This document shows positions 25,125 to 33,087 of a DNA stretch of 64,000 bases, piece after piece (positions within the stretch are counted from its first letter, which is position 1; the number at the start of each line of letters is the position of its first letter). Location: the NCBI RefSeq assembly GCF_020782875.1, contig NZ_JAJGBN010000003.1, positions 1 to 64,000 of the forward strand, written 5' to 3'. A program made the translations under genes and the position numbers. The DNA is from Allomuricauda sp. M10. GTDB lineage: Bacteria; Bacteroidota; Bacteroidia; Flavobacteriales; Flavobacteriaceae. The notes beneath the pieces were generated by a model that made no database searches, was not told where the DNA came from, and saw only the letters and a list, made by a program, of their open reading frames with translations.

Positions 25125-26702
25125 TTAGTCTACTTTACCTTGTATCCGTTTTCCTTTCCAGACATTATTTCTAAGAGCTGCTCCATACATATCAATTTCA
25201 ATCTTTTCATATTTCTTGGCATTTAATTGATCTGTTACCGTACTATACCAGCCTGATGAACTGGAATTAAATTTTAGTAAGAAATTAAAATCAAATATTT
25301 TTTTGGCTTGTGAACTATGTTTTAGTAAAATGTCAGTTTGGGTAATCTCAAAAGAAGAAGGAAGAAATTTGACAATTTGTACACCAACTTTGTCTTGAGT
25401 CATGTCATTTGATAGTCCTGATATTGCACTTCTAGCTTGACTTAACAATTGATTGATAGATTTGTTTGCGTCTTTTCCGGTAAGTGGCCAATACTGGTCA
25501 TCACCAAATATGTAAATTTCTATGGCACCCAAAGTTTCGTTTTGAGGGAATGGCCATGCTGAGGAGTTTATAGGATATTTGGGTACAACATTGCCATACA
25601 TGTCATAATTTACTCCCTTGTATTTAAAAATTACTCTTTTAGGATCGATAGCATTATACGGACTTATGTTGGTTTTATATGTATAGATTGCATGATTTAT
25701 TCCTAATCTGACCCCATCCGAAGTAGAGGATTCTGACCATCCAACCAAGCGCTTTTTTTGATATTTTGCAGAGGCTCCTACGGAAGACCATATCAGATAA
25801 TTCTCATTCCACACTTTGGTCTGGATTCTATGGTCACTGTCATGATAATCATTGCATTTTACTGTGTTCCCAAAAATTTGCTGGAATATACTGTCCTCAC
25901 TGTAAGCACAAACCCCAAAACTTTGTGGGACAAGCAAAGGGATAGTAGTACTTGTAGTTGAACCTCCAGATGAACCTCCAGATGAACCTCCAGTGGAGCC
26001 TCCGGTTGAACCCCCTCCACAGGTTTCATAAACAGAAATTACAGAATCTACAGAGGTAACAGTTCCTTGGACTGGGCTCAAAGATAATTCTCCCGTGGCT
26101 TTGGCAGAAATGGAACTTTTGTAATATTGTTCACAGCCAGTTCTTGAAACCTGAGACCTATTGGTAATCTTAGAAGATAAATTTGATAAATAATCTTTCA
26201 AATATTGCTCATTTTCTATTTTACAGAAATATAATCCCATGGTAGTATATACATAGTAATTGTCTCCAACATATATTTCACGGTCTTCATTTAAGACTGA
26301 TGCAAAACTTGGATCACTAACCAATTCGTCTTCAAGGTCTATTTCCTCTGAATCGTCTTTCAGACTATATAGAAATCCTTTCTTTGCGATTCGTGATTTT
26401 TTCATGGCCAGATAATTGTCAATGGCAATATCATCATCTAAATCAAATACAGGTCTCAATGAGCTGAATCCTGTTTTATTTAGCTTTTCTAATTTCTGAC
26501 TGAATTTTTTATCTTCTGTCTGTCCTAAAAAGGTTGCCAAAGATTCTTCGTTGTCGAATTTCAATTTGTTGTTGACCACTTGGACTTCTACTGCTTCTAT
26601 AGTAGAGTTTTCCTCACTTAAAATTTCGGTTTGCTCCTTTGAACAAGAAATAATTGATAGTGAAGAAACTATAAAACTGAATAATAAGATTTTTGATTTC
26701 AT
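25125..26702 (-). CDS. Large lipoprotein with Gly/Ser linker, paralogue of the next gene
   Basis: The 525-residue protein has a lipoprotein signal (SLSIISC, Cys about 20). An N-terminal module (about 35-200) contains VVNNKLKFDNEESLATFL and TGFSSLRPVFDL, then FASVLNEDREIYVGDNYYVY. A low-complexity linker of GGS and GGSS repeats (about 228-250) leads to a C-terminal domain (about 255-525) with paired cysteines. The N-terminal module is shared with the upstream lipoprotein, which has MLSFPTREDYDSALEFL and IGFQSMRSLHNI at matching places. No family name is certain. A surface recognition, immunity or effector role is open. Confidence 0.75.
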   Translation of the reverse strand: MKSKILLFSFIVSSLSIISCSKEQTEILSEENSTIEAVEVQVVNNKLKFDNEESLATFLGQTEDKKFSQKLEKLNKTGFSSLRPVFDLDDDIAIDNYLAMKKSRIAKKGFLYSLKDDSEEIDLEDELVSDPSFASVLNEDREIYVGDNYYVYTTMGLYFCKIENEQYLKDYLSNLSSKITNRSQVSRTGCEQYYKSSISAKATGELSLSPVQGTVTSVDSVISVYETCGGGSTGGSTGGSSGGSSGGSTTSTTIPLLVPQSFGVCAYSEDSIFQQIFGNTVKCNDYHDSDHRIQTKVWNENYLIWSSVGASAKYQKKRLVGWSESSTSDGVRLGINHAIYTYKTNISPYNAIDPKRVIFKYKGVNYDMYGNVVPKYPINSSAWPFPQNETLGAIEIYIFGDDQYWPLTGKDANKSINQLLSQARSAISGLSNDMTQDKVGVQIVKFLPSSFEITQTDILLKHSSQAKKIFDFNFLLKFNSSSSGWYSTVTDQLNAKKYEKIEIDMYGAALRNNVWKGKRIQGKVD

Positions 26703-26715
26703 TTTTATTTATTGT

Positions 26716-27705
26716 TTAATTACAGATTATTGTTAGGGTTTTAGTAATCATCCCGGCTGAGGTTCCCTGATAGTGTTTATCTTGAGCAAAAAATTCAATT
26801 GAGAATCGATAATCCTTTAACCTTCTACTGGAATAGTAGGGCCTATAACTTTTGGTTTCGGCAAGGAAAAAAGCCGTTTCATAAGGCCCAATTGTGCCGC
26901 TACTAGTTTTATTTACCCAAAAGTTATTTGTTCCATTAGTTCTCAATCCTAGATTGAAAATGTTGACGCTGGATTGTTGTATTTTGCTTTGGAGAGAATT
27001 TAAAATACCTGCCTTCTGATATACAACTTTTGCGGACAGATAGCCAGTAGAATCATCCCAATCCACTTTATTGGTACTGCAGTAGCTACTACGTTGAACA
27101 GAACTATTGGTTTCCTCTTTTCCTTCTAGAATGTCAAGTACATTGTCATTAGTGCTGAATGTTCTGGTCTTTTCGGTCAAAACTTTAAAGGAAGATTTAC
27201 CAATAAAATTTTCAGTACTCAATACTGATACCAAATCATTTGGAATATCAATTTGGAAGATATTCTGATTGATTTCTATCATTCCATCCGAATTCAATAA
27301 GGTAGCTAAAAGATTATCTTGAATACCTCTGCTTTCAAGTTCTTCTATATTATGAAGACTTCTCATCGATTGAAAACCGATTTCCTTTTCCCAAGTTTCA
27401 AACCCTTTTGGATCTTTAGGGCCTAAAAATTCCAATGCGGAATCGTAGTCTTCCCTAGTTGGAAATGATAGCATATCATTTTTAACCTCTACTTTGAAAC
27501 CAAGACTAGAAAATGGGAGATTATTCTGGGATGATTCCGAGGAACTAGTATCATCCTTAGTGCATCCAAAAGTCATCAGAATTGACACGAATGCGATTAA
27601 ATAGTTTTTTCTCATTTTTCGTTTTAATTTGGAATTAGGATTAATTGTTTTGAGATTGAATTTCAATGGGTTTATTTCATTGGCTAGTGGTTTAGAATTA
27701 GACAT
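26716..27705 (-). CDS. Lipoprotein sharing an N-terminal module with its neighbour
   Basis: From ATG 27705 the protein has 329 residues. From ATG 27615 (MRKNYLIAFVSILMTFGC) it has 299 residues and a normal lipoprotein signal. The first start has a perfect AGGAGG six nt upstream (27717-27712), rare in this phylum, but puts 30 polar residues before the signal. The mature protein repeats the module of the 525-aa lipoprotein (LSFPTREDYDSALEFLG, then DGMIEINQNIFQID) and has a different, strand-rich C-terminus. It ends 13 nt before that gene starts. Function is unknown. Confidence 0.75.
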   Translation of the reverse strand: MSNSKPLANEINPLKFNLKTINPNSKLKRKMRKNYLIAFVSILMTFGCTKDDTSSSESSQNNLPFSSLGFKVEVKNDMLSFPTREDYDSALEFLGPKDPKGFETWEKEIGFQSMRSLHNIEELESRGIQDNLLATLLNSDGMIEINQNIFQIDIPNDLVSVLSTENFIGKSSFKVLTEKTRTFSTNDNVLDILEGKEETNSSVQRSSYCSTNKVDWDDSTGYLSAKVVYQKAGILNSLQSKIQQSSVNIFNLGLRTNGTNNFWVNKTSSGTIGPYETAFFLAETKSYRPYYSSRRLKDYRFSIEFFAQDKHYQGTSAGMITKTLTIICN

Positions 27706-27833
27706 AATATTCCTCCTCAATGTTTTCCCAACATTGATAATTGTGTTGCTTTGCTATAAAAGGGTGATGTGGATTTTTAGTTGGAAAATGAGCCGCTCTA
27801 CTCTATTGAACCTCAATCCGACTTATAACCTCT

Positions 27834-28352
27834 TCAAAAGGAATACCCTATACCTATGTGAAGCCAATTAAGTTTAGCGGTAAGGTCTGTTTCTGTGTTT
27901 TTCACCCTATTTGAAACTTCAAACGAATATCTTGCTTGTACATGAAATTTGTCTGTAATTTCATATCCCAATCCTAAAGAAACATCCAAGCCGGTTTTGG
28001 AAACGTCGTCTGTTAATGCGTCAAATAAATACGTTATTTGTGGCCCTCCTTGAAAATAGAATTTAGGGGCTATGTAGTACCCTAATCTGGCTGACAGAAA
28101 ACCAAAACTGCTATCGTTCAAATTTCCATAATCAGCCTCAGGAATTAGACTTATTTTTTCATTGAGATAGATTTTAGAGTACAATCCAAGATAGAAACCG
28201 GTATCAGATGAAGATGCACTTGAACTGTCATCTTTAACTTTTCCAGACCCGTTTAATAATCCACCTGAAACGCCAAATGTTGCATTTTGGGAATAACAGC
28301 AAAATGCTACGCTAAAAACAATAATTGTTAAGGTTAATTTTTTAGATTTCAT
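27834..28352 (-). CDS. Outer-membrane beta-barrel protein
   Basis: From ATG 28352 the 172-residue protein has a signal peptide (MKSKKLTLTIIVFSVAFCCYSQ) and an eight-strand-like porin pattern. It contains GFYLGLYSKIYLNEKISLIPEADYG-type strands and ends LNWLHIGIGYSF with the terminal Phe of outer-membrane proteins. The frame extends upstream to 28442, but the signal peptide sets the start. It is oriented away from the lanthipeptide dehydratase genes and shares their upstream region. Confidence 0.8.
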   Translation of the reverse strand: MKSKKLTLTIIVFSVAFCCYSQNATFGVSGGLLNGSGKVKDDSSSASSSDTGFYLGLYSKIYLNEKISLIPEADYGNLNDSSFGFLSARLGYYIAPKFYFQGGPQITYLFDALTDDVSKTGLDVSLGLGYEITDKFHVQARYSFEVSNRVKNTETDLTAKLNWLHIGIGYSF

Positions 28353-28453
28353 ACTTAATAGAAGGTTAAGGTCATTTAAATTTATCCTTCCCAAAACTAA
28401 ATGTCCAGCTACATTTAATGATACAGATTTGGACAGTTGCACTTCAAATTCTA

Positions 28454-28497
28454 AGAATTTGTAGCAAGAACCTGCCTTAATTTCATAGAATTTGTAG
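28454..28497 (+). promoter_or_regulatory. Direct repeat AGAATTTGTAG spaced 33 bp, before lanB genes
   Basis: AGAATTTGTAG occurs at 28454-28464 and 28487-28497, start-to-start 33 bp or three helical turns, in the spacer before the LanB-like operon. Just after it, TATACCCCCTTTTG (28501-28514) resembles a decayed copy of the motif at 37156 and 38914. Confidence 0.4.
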
Positions 28498-28566
28498 GCC
28501 TATACCCCCTTTTGATTGAAATTGGGCTAATTTGTTATCAATTAGTTTCTATTATCAAGATGTACA

Positions 28567-30765
28567 TTGCCGATGCCCAATCAACAGAACTACGATATTC
28601 TTGACTCTTTTGTTTTGAGAGAGCCTCAAATGCCCGTTAGCTTATTTATAGACCTGATATCGTCAAACCAAATAAGTGATAGTTGCATAAAAAAAATCCT
28701 TGCGAAAACGGCAATAAGAGAATCTATTTTCATCGCATCTCCTACTTTTTGGGAGCATATTGAAAAATGGGAAAAAGGTGATTTAGAAACCTCAAGGAAA
28801 TTCGAAAGAATAAAACTGTCGATTCTTAAGTATTTGGCAAGATTGTCTGTAAGACCAACACCATTTGGGCTTTTAGCAGGCTGTAGGGTGCAAAGTTTTA
28901 ATAAATCAATAAAAATAAATGGATTTCAAAATGGAATGAGAAAAACCTATCTCAGTTCAGCACTCATTGAGAATATTGTGGCAGATATTAATGATTCATT
29001 GGATTTTTGGTCACCCATTAAATTTTATACCAATGATACTATTGTGGCTTTCCAAGGAAAGTATAGATATATAAAGCAAACTAGAGAAGCGGAAAAGAAT
29101 CAATTTGTTATTGAAGAGGTCTCTAAAATCCCTGAGCTTTCAAAAGTATTGGAGACTGCAAGACATGGGGCATATCTTTCTGACTTGACCGAATCGATTA
29201 TTGATAATAACATTTCACCATTGGAGGCAAAAGAATTCATCGATGAACTTGTACAAGCAAAGCTCCTTTTAAGTGAATTGTCTCCGCCTAGGTTAGATAA
29301 TGACTATGTGCATAATTTAGTTGTTTTATTAAGAAAGCTAGGAGAGAATAAAAAAGCTGAAACAATAGAAAAGGTTCTCGATTCTTTGAAAAAGATTGAT
29401 TTAGAAAGAATCAATGAAATCTCGAAATACAAGGATATAATCAATGATATAAATAAGCTAGGGTACAAAATGGAGGGGAAAAATTTATTTCATATTAATT
29501 CTTATCAAGCCAATGACTTTTATTTACCACTGTCATACAAACAGCCTTTTCTAAAAGCGTTGAAGATTCTAAGAGTTCTAAATGATGGACATAAAAATCC
29601 GCGATTAGAGCATTTCAAAAAACAGTTCAATAAAAGATATGGTTCACAAAAAGAAAAGCTCTTAAAAGTGATTGATCCAGATTATGGTATTGATTACTTA
29701 TCTGTTAAGGATACATTGGGAATCACAGAAATTTTGGAGGGTATAAATTTCAAAAAAAGCCAACAAAAAGCCAACATAGACTTAAACACTATTGATTTAG
29801 TGCTATCAAGAAAAATAGCGTTGGCCCTTCAAAATAATGAAAATGAAATTGTACTTAAGGACTCTGACTTTGATATTGATGAGAATGCATTTGAAAACCT
29901 TCCAAATACTTTTTCGGGAATATTCGAAATAATAGAAGGAGACAAGACTCCCTTTGTTCGATTAAAGAGTCTTGGGGGGTCTTCAGGTACAAATTTAATG
30001 AGTCGTTTTGCCTTGGGAAATAGGGACTTTGCTAATCTTGTCAATGAAATTTCAGAAAAAGAAGAGACCATGGATCAGGTTAAGATTGGTGCAGAACTTG
30101 TTCATGTACCAGAAGGTAGATTGGCTAATATTTTGATGAAGCCAAATCTTAGACGATATGAAATACCTATTCTATCACCACCCCATAAGAAAAACAGTAT
30201 TCTATTGGATGATATATCGATTTTCTTGAGAGACGGTACTTTAATTTTAATGTCCGATAGACTAAACAAGGAAATAGTGCCTCACTTGAGCAATGCACAT
30301 AATTTTGAGTCGAGCACTTTACCTGTTTATATGTTCTTATGTGATTTACAGGGACAAAATACCAACAATAACCTTTCTCCTGATTTGTCTTTTCTTGGGA
30401 ATATTTTTCCTTTCATTCCTAGAATAACATATCAAGGAATAATCATATCACCTGCCAGGTGGCAGTTTGAAAATGAGTTTTTGAGCAATTTATTTGGAGT
30501 GAATCCCGTTCCTGAAAACCTTATTGTGGAAATGAGAAAGGTTAGAAAAAAATTGAAGATACCTAAGCTTGTGTCACTCATTCAAGGAGAAAATGAAATT
30601 CTTGTAAATCTTGAAAATATAGATTGCCTGAAATATTTTATTCAGCTAATTGGAAACCAATCCACCATAATTCTTCATGAATTTTTGTTTGACTCATACC
30701 ATTATAGAAATGGGACGTTGAAACATGCCAATGAAATTATAGTTACCTATATCAAAAAGACATAG
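28567..30765 (+). CDS. lanB1: Lantibiotic dehydratase, glutamylation (LanB N) part
   Basis: LanB N-domains add glutamate from Glu-tRNA to Ser/Thr of a RiPP precursor. The 732-residue protein has the family marks SVRPTPFGLLAGC (about 98-110) and FIPRITYQGIIISPARW (about 620-636). It stops before the elimination domain, which the next gene encodes, so LanB is split as in thiopeptide and pinensin-type clusters. It starts at 28567 or at the second Met (28573). It overlaps nothing and lies 10 nt before the second half. Substrate: presumably the 51-aa precursor at 36954-37109, which has Thr and Ser after the GG. Confidence 0.9.
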   Translation: MPMPNQQNYDILDSFVLREPQMPVSLFIDLISSNQISDSCIKKILAKTAIRESIFIASPTFWEHIEKWEKGDLETSRKFERIKLSILKYLARLSVRPTPFGLLAGCRVQSFNKSIKINGFQNGMRKTYLSSALIENIVADINDSLDFWSPIKFYTNDTIVAFQGKYRYIKQTREAEKNQFVIEEVSKIPELSKVLETARHGAYLSDLTESIIDNNISPLEAKEFIDELVQAKLLLSELSPPRLDNDYVHNLVVLLRKLGENKKAETIEKVLDSLKKIDLERINEISKYKDIINDINKLGYKMEGKNLFHINSYQANDFYLPLSYKQPFLKALKILRVLNDGHKNPRLEHFKKQFNKRYGSQKEKLLKVIDPDYGIDYLSVKDTLGITEILEGINFKKSQQKANIDLNTIDLVLSRKIALALQNNENEIVLKDSDFDIDENAFENLPNTFSGIFEIIEGDKTPFVRLKSLGGSSGTNLMSRFALGNRDFANLVNEISEKEETMDQVKIGAELVHVPEGRLANILMKPNLRRYEIPILSPPHKKNSILLDDISIFLRDGTLILMSDRLNKEIVPHLSNAHNFESSTLPVYMFLCDLQGQNTNNNLSPDLSFLGNIFPFIPRITYQGIIISPARWQFENEFLSNLFGVNPVPENLIVEMRKVRKKLKIPKLVSLIQGENEILVNLENIDCLKYFIQLIGNQSTIILHEFLFDSYHYRNGTLKHANEIIVTYIKKT

Positions 30766-30775
30766 TAGCCTGGAT

Positions 30776-31621
30776 ATGATTCATAAAGTTCAAAAAATCT
30801 TATTACCCGGGGACAAATGGGTTTACTATCAGCTATATATTGGCATTCAAAAGGCCAATGAGTTTTTGTGCGACCATTTTTATCCCACTATAGAAATACT
30901 CAAACAGGAAGAAATTATTGAAAAGTGGTTTTTCATAAGATACAATGACCCTGAATTCCATTTAAGAGTAAGGCTGGAATTATCAGATTCTTTAAAAGTA
31001 AATGAAGTCGTATCGGCCATGAACAAATGCTTTTCGCAACCATTTAGCCAAGAGGTTATTTGGGATGTTGGGATAAGTACATATAAAAGGGAAGTGGATA
31101 GGTATGGGGGGAAAGCCATGCAATTAGCAGAAGAAGTTTTTTTTATTGATAGTGAAATAAATGTCTCCATTCTGAAAAATCCAAACTTCAGAACCAAAGA
31201 TTTTGAATGGAAATCTGGTGTTTATCTAATGTTTTTTTACCTAAATGTTTTTTATCCAGGCCTAAGAGAAAAAATTCAATTCATGGAGGAAATTAGAGAT
31301 GCTTTTGTTGACGAATTTGAACTCAAAAAAGATTTAAAGATTGAGATTGACAGAAAATATAGGGAACTCAGTAATTACGTTAAGCAAGTGATTGACAACT
31401 TTAACCCCGTAGATAGTACCTATCTTAGTTCTTTAACAAAGAAACTAATGGACTACAATTCTTTAGATTTTGATTATACAACCAAAGTACAAATACAATC
31501 TAGCTTGATACACATGAGTTTAAATCGGTTGTTTTCAAACAGAAATAGGGAACAGGAATTTATCTGTTATGATTTTCTTTTAAGAGCCTTGAAATCGAAA
31601 CAGGCCATATTACGAAAGTGA
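30776..31621 (+). CDS. lanB2: LanB C-terminal (elimination) / thiopeptide-type biosynthesis protein
   Basis: The 281-residue protein matches the SpaB C-terminal/thiopeptide-type bacteriocin domain. Visible are KWVYYQLYIG, EKWFFIRYNDPEFHLRVRL, STYKREVDRYGG and AEEVFFIDSE. The domain eliminates glutamate from the glutamylated side chain to leave dehydroalanine or dehydrobutyrine. With the preceding gene it makes a complete split LanB. Its stop lies 8 nt from the stop of the convergent RHH-like gene. Confidence 0.9.
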   Translation: MIHKVQKILLPGDKWVYYQLYIGIQKANEFLCDHFYPTIEILKQEEIIEKWFFIRYNDPEFHLRVRLELSDSLKVNEVVSAMNKCFSQPFSQEVIWDVGISTYKREVDRYGGKAMQLAEEVFFIDSEINVSILKNPNFRTKDFEWKSGVYLMFFYLNVFYPGLREKIQFMEEIRDAFVDEFELKKDLKIEIDRKYRELSNYVKQVIDNFNPVDSTYLSSLTKKLMDYNSLDFDYTTKVQIQSSLIHMSLNRLFSNRNREQEFICYDFLLRALKSKQAILRK

Positions 31622-31629
31622 CCAGTAAA

Positions 31630-31788
31630 TCAACTTTCAAGTCTTCTTCTAAGACGTTTGTTATATTCCTTTATAGCTGTCCTTATGTGAAAGGCCATTG
31701 ATTTTTTTGTTCCTAATTTTTTGTTCAAATTTTTCAACTCAGTCAAATCCTTATTGTCTAAATGATAATTTTTTCTGATTAGTGCCAT
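31630..31788 (-). CDS. 52-aa ribbon-helix-helix-like protein
   Basis: ATG 31788 opens a 52-codon frame, starting MALIRKNYHLDNKDLTELKN. It continues with KLGTKKSMAFHIRTAIKEYNKR, which fits the strand-helix-turn-helix of small RHH DNA-binding proteins. It is rich in Arg and Lys. It begins 4 nt after the HlyD stop on the same strand and so is the last gene of the export operon. A regulatory role or an antitoxin-like protein is possible; I see no toxin partner. Confidence 0.6.
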   Translation of the reverse strand: MALIRKNYHLDNKDLTELKNLNKKLGTKKSMAFHIRTAIKEYNKRLRRRLES

Positions 31789-31792
31789 GATT

Positions 31793-33073
31793 CTAATATT
31801 TCTTGAGGCTTTTCATGGAAAAAAATAGCCTTTCGGCCAAACTTGTTTTGTTTGTTATTATTTCAGCATTACCTTTCATTTCTTGGGTGAAAATTATTTT
31901 CTTTTTATATGTTGTGGATAGCCCATTAATAGGAATGGCATTGATGACATAACTTCCATCTTCTTCCGGAAAAACAGGGATATTTGATACTTCACAAAGT
32001 AAATATCCATTTTCATATGCTGGATAATTGTGTAAATCAATATTCACCTTATAGCCTTCTTTTATTTTACCAAGACCTCTTTCCAATGTTTTTATTCTTA
32101 TCAGATATTCTGTGTTATTGGGAAGAATTACACACACCAAATCCCCTTTGTTTACGGTCTTATTTGAGCTCCAAAAGTTATTAAGGCTAACTGTCCCATC
32201 CATAGTGGATGTTATAATATAATTTCTTTTCCATTCTAAAATGGAAGCCCTTAGTTTATTATAGGCTTGAAAAAGATTGTTTCTTAGGAGTTTATCCTGT
32301 CTTTTCAAAGAAAAGTCAGAGTCAATAAAATCAACTTTGGCGTTATTTCTAAATTCTTTGGTTTCATTTATGTCAGATATGATGTTGGCTAATCTTTTTT
32401 TGGAATTTAAATACTCAATTTGTTTTGATTCATATTCTGAAAGCGAGACAACTCCTTTTTGATACAAATTAGAATATCGGTCAATATTCTTTTTGAAAAA
32501 TTCAGTTTCTTCTTGTTGTTGACTTTTTTGTAATTGGAGGGCAAAAAGTTTATTTTCAATATCAATAATCGAGCTTCCTTTAGCCTGTATTTTGGTATTC
32601 CCAGGTGCGTATAAAGAGTTCATTTCATAATCCAAAAGGCTGTTTTCAAAATCCGCATAGGCTATTTCCAGACTCCCTAAATCTGCAATTGACAAAGAAC
32701 CAAGTATTGAAGAAAAATCCTGATTATGGATATTGAATGTATCCAATATAGATTGAAGGAGAAGAATATCTTTGTAATTGGCAGTGCTTTGTAAGATTGC
32801 AATAATATCACCTGCTGAAACTTCATCATGGTTCTTGACCAATAAGGTGTCTATTTTTCCAAAAACTCTTGAAAAATGTTTCTCTGGAGGGATTGAGGTA
32901 GTTATCAAAGCTTTTCCCTTAATTACGTCTGGGTACTTGATAATCCAGGTCAGGTTCAACAGAAGGATCAGGACAAGAACCGTAATGGTATTGCCCCGCC
33001 TTAAAGTCCATGAAGGTGTTTTCTTCATTAGAGTTTGAATATCTTCTGAAATGAATTCTTTATGATCCTCCAT
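31793..33073 (-). CDS. HlyD-family periplasmic adaptor
   Basis: The 426-residue protein has one N-terminal transmembrane helix (about 30-46, TITVLVLILLLNLTWII), a biotinyl-lipoyl-like region, a long coiled coil (about 155-265) and a C-terminal beta-barrel domain. It is the membrane-fusion partner of C39-containing ABC exporters and would couple the exporter to an outer-membrane channel, not encoded here. It starts 14 nt after the transporter gene. No truncation is seen. Confidence 0.9.
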   Translation of the reverse strand: MEDHKEFISEDIQTLMKKTPSWTLRRGNTITVLVLILLLNLTWIIKYPDVIKGKALITTSIPPEKHFSRVFGKIDTLLVKNHDEVSAGDIIAILQSTANYKDILLLQSILDTFNIHNQDFSSILGSLSIADLGSLEIAYADFENSLLDYEMNSLYAPGNTKIQAKGSSIIDIENKLFALQLQKSQQQEETEFFKKNIDRYSNLYQKGVVSLSEYESKQIEYLNSKKRLANIISDINETKEFRNNAKVDFIDSDFSLKRQDKLLRNNLFQAYNKLRASILEWKRNYIITSTMDGTVSLNNFWSSNKTVNKGDLVCVILPNNTEYLIRIKTLERGLGKIKEGYKVNIDLHNYPAYENGYLLCEVSNIPVFPEEDGSYVINAIPINGLSTTYKKKIIFTQEMKGNAEIITNKTSLAERLFFSMKSLKKY

Positions 33074-33087
33074 TACTTAAAGGCAGT

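Noticed and set aside
25980..26030. Tandem repeat in the 525-aa lipoprotein gene
   Set aside because: Ordinary Gly/Ser linker codons, not a regulatory repeat.
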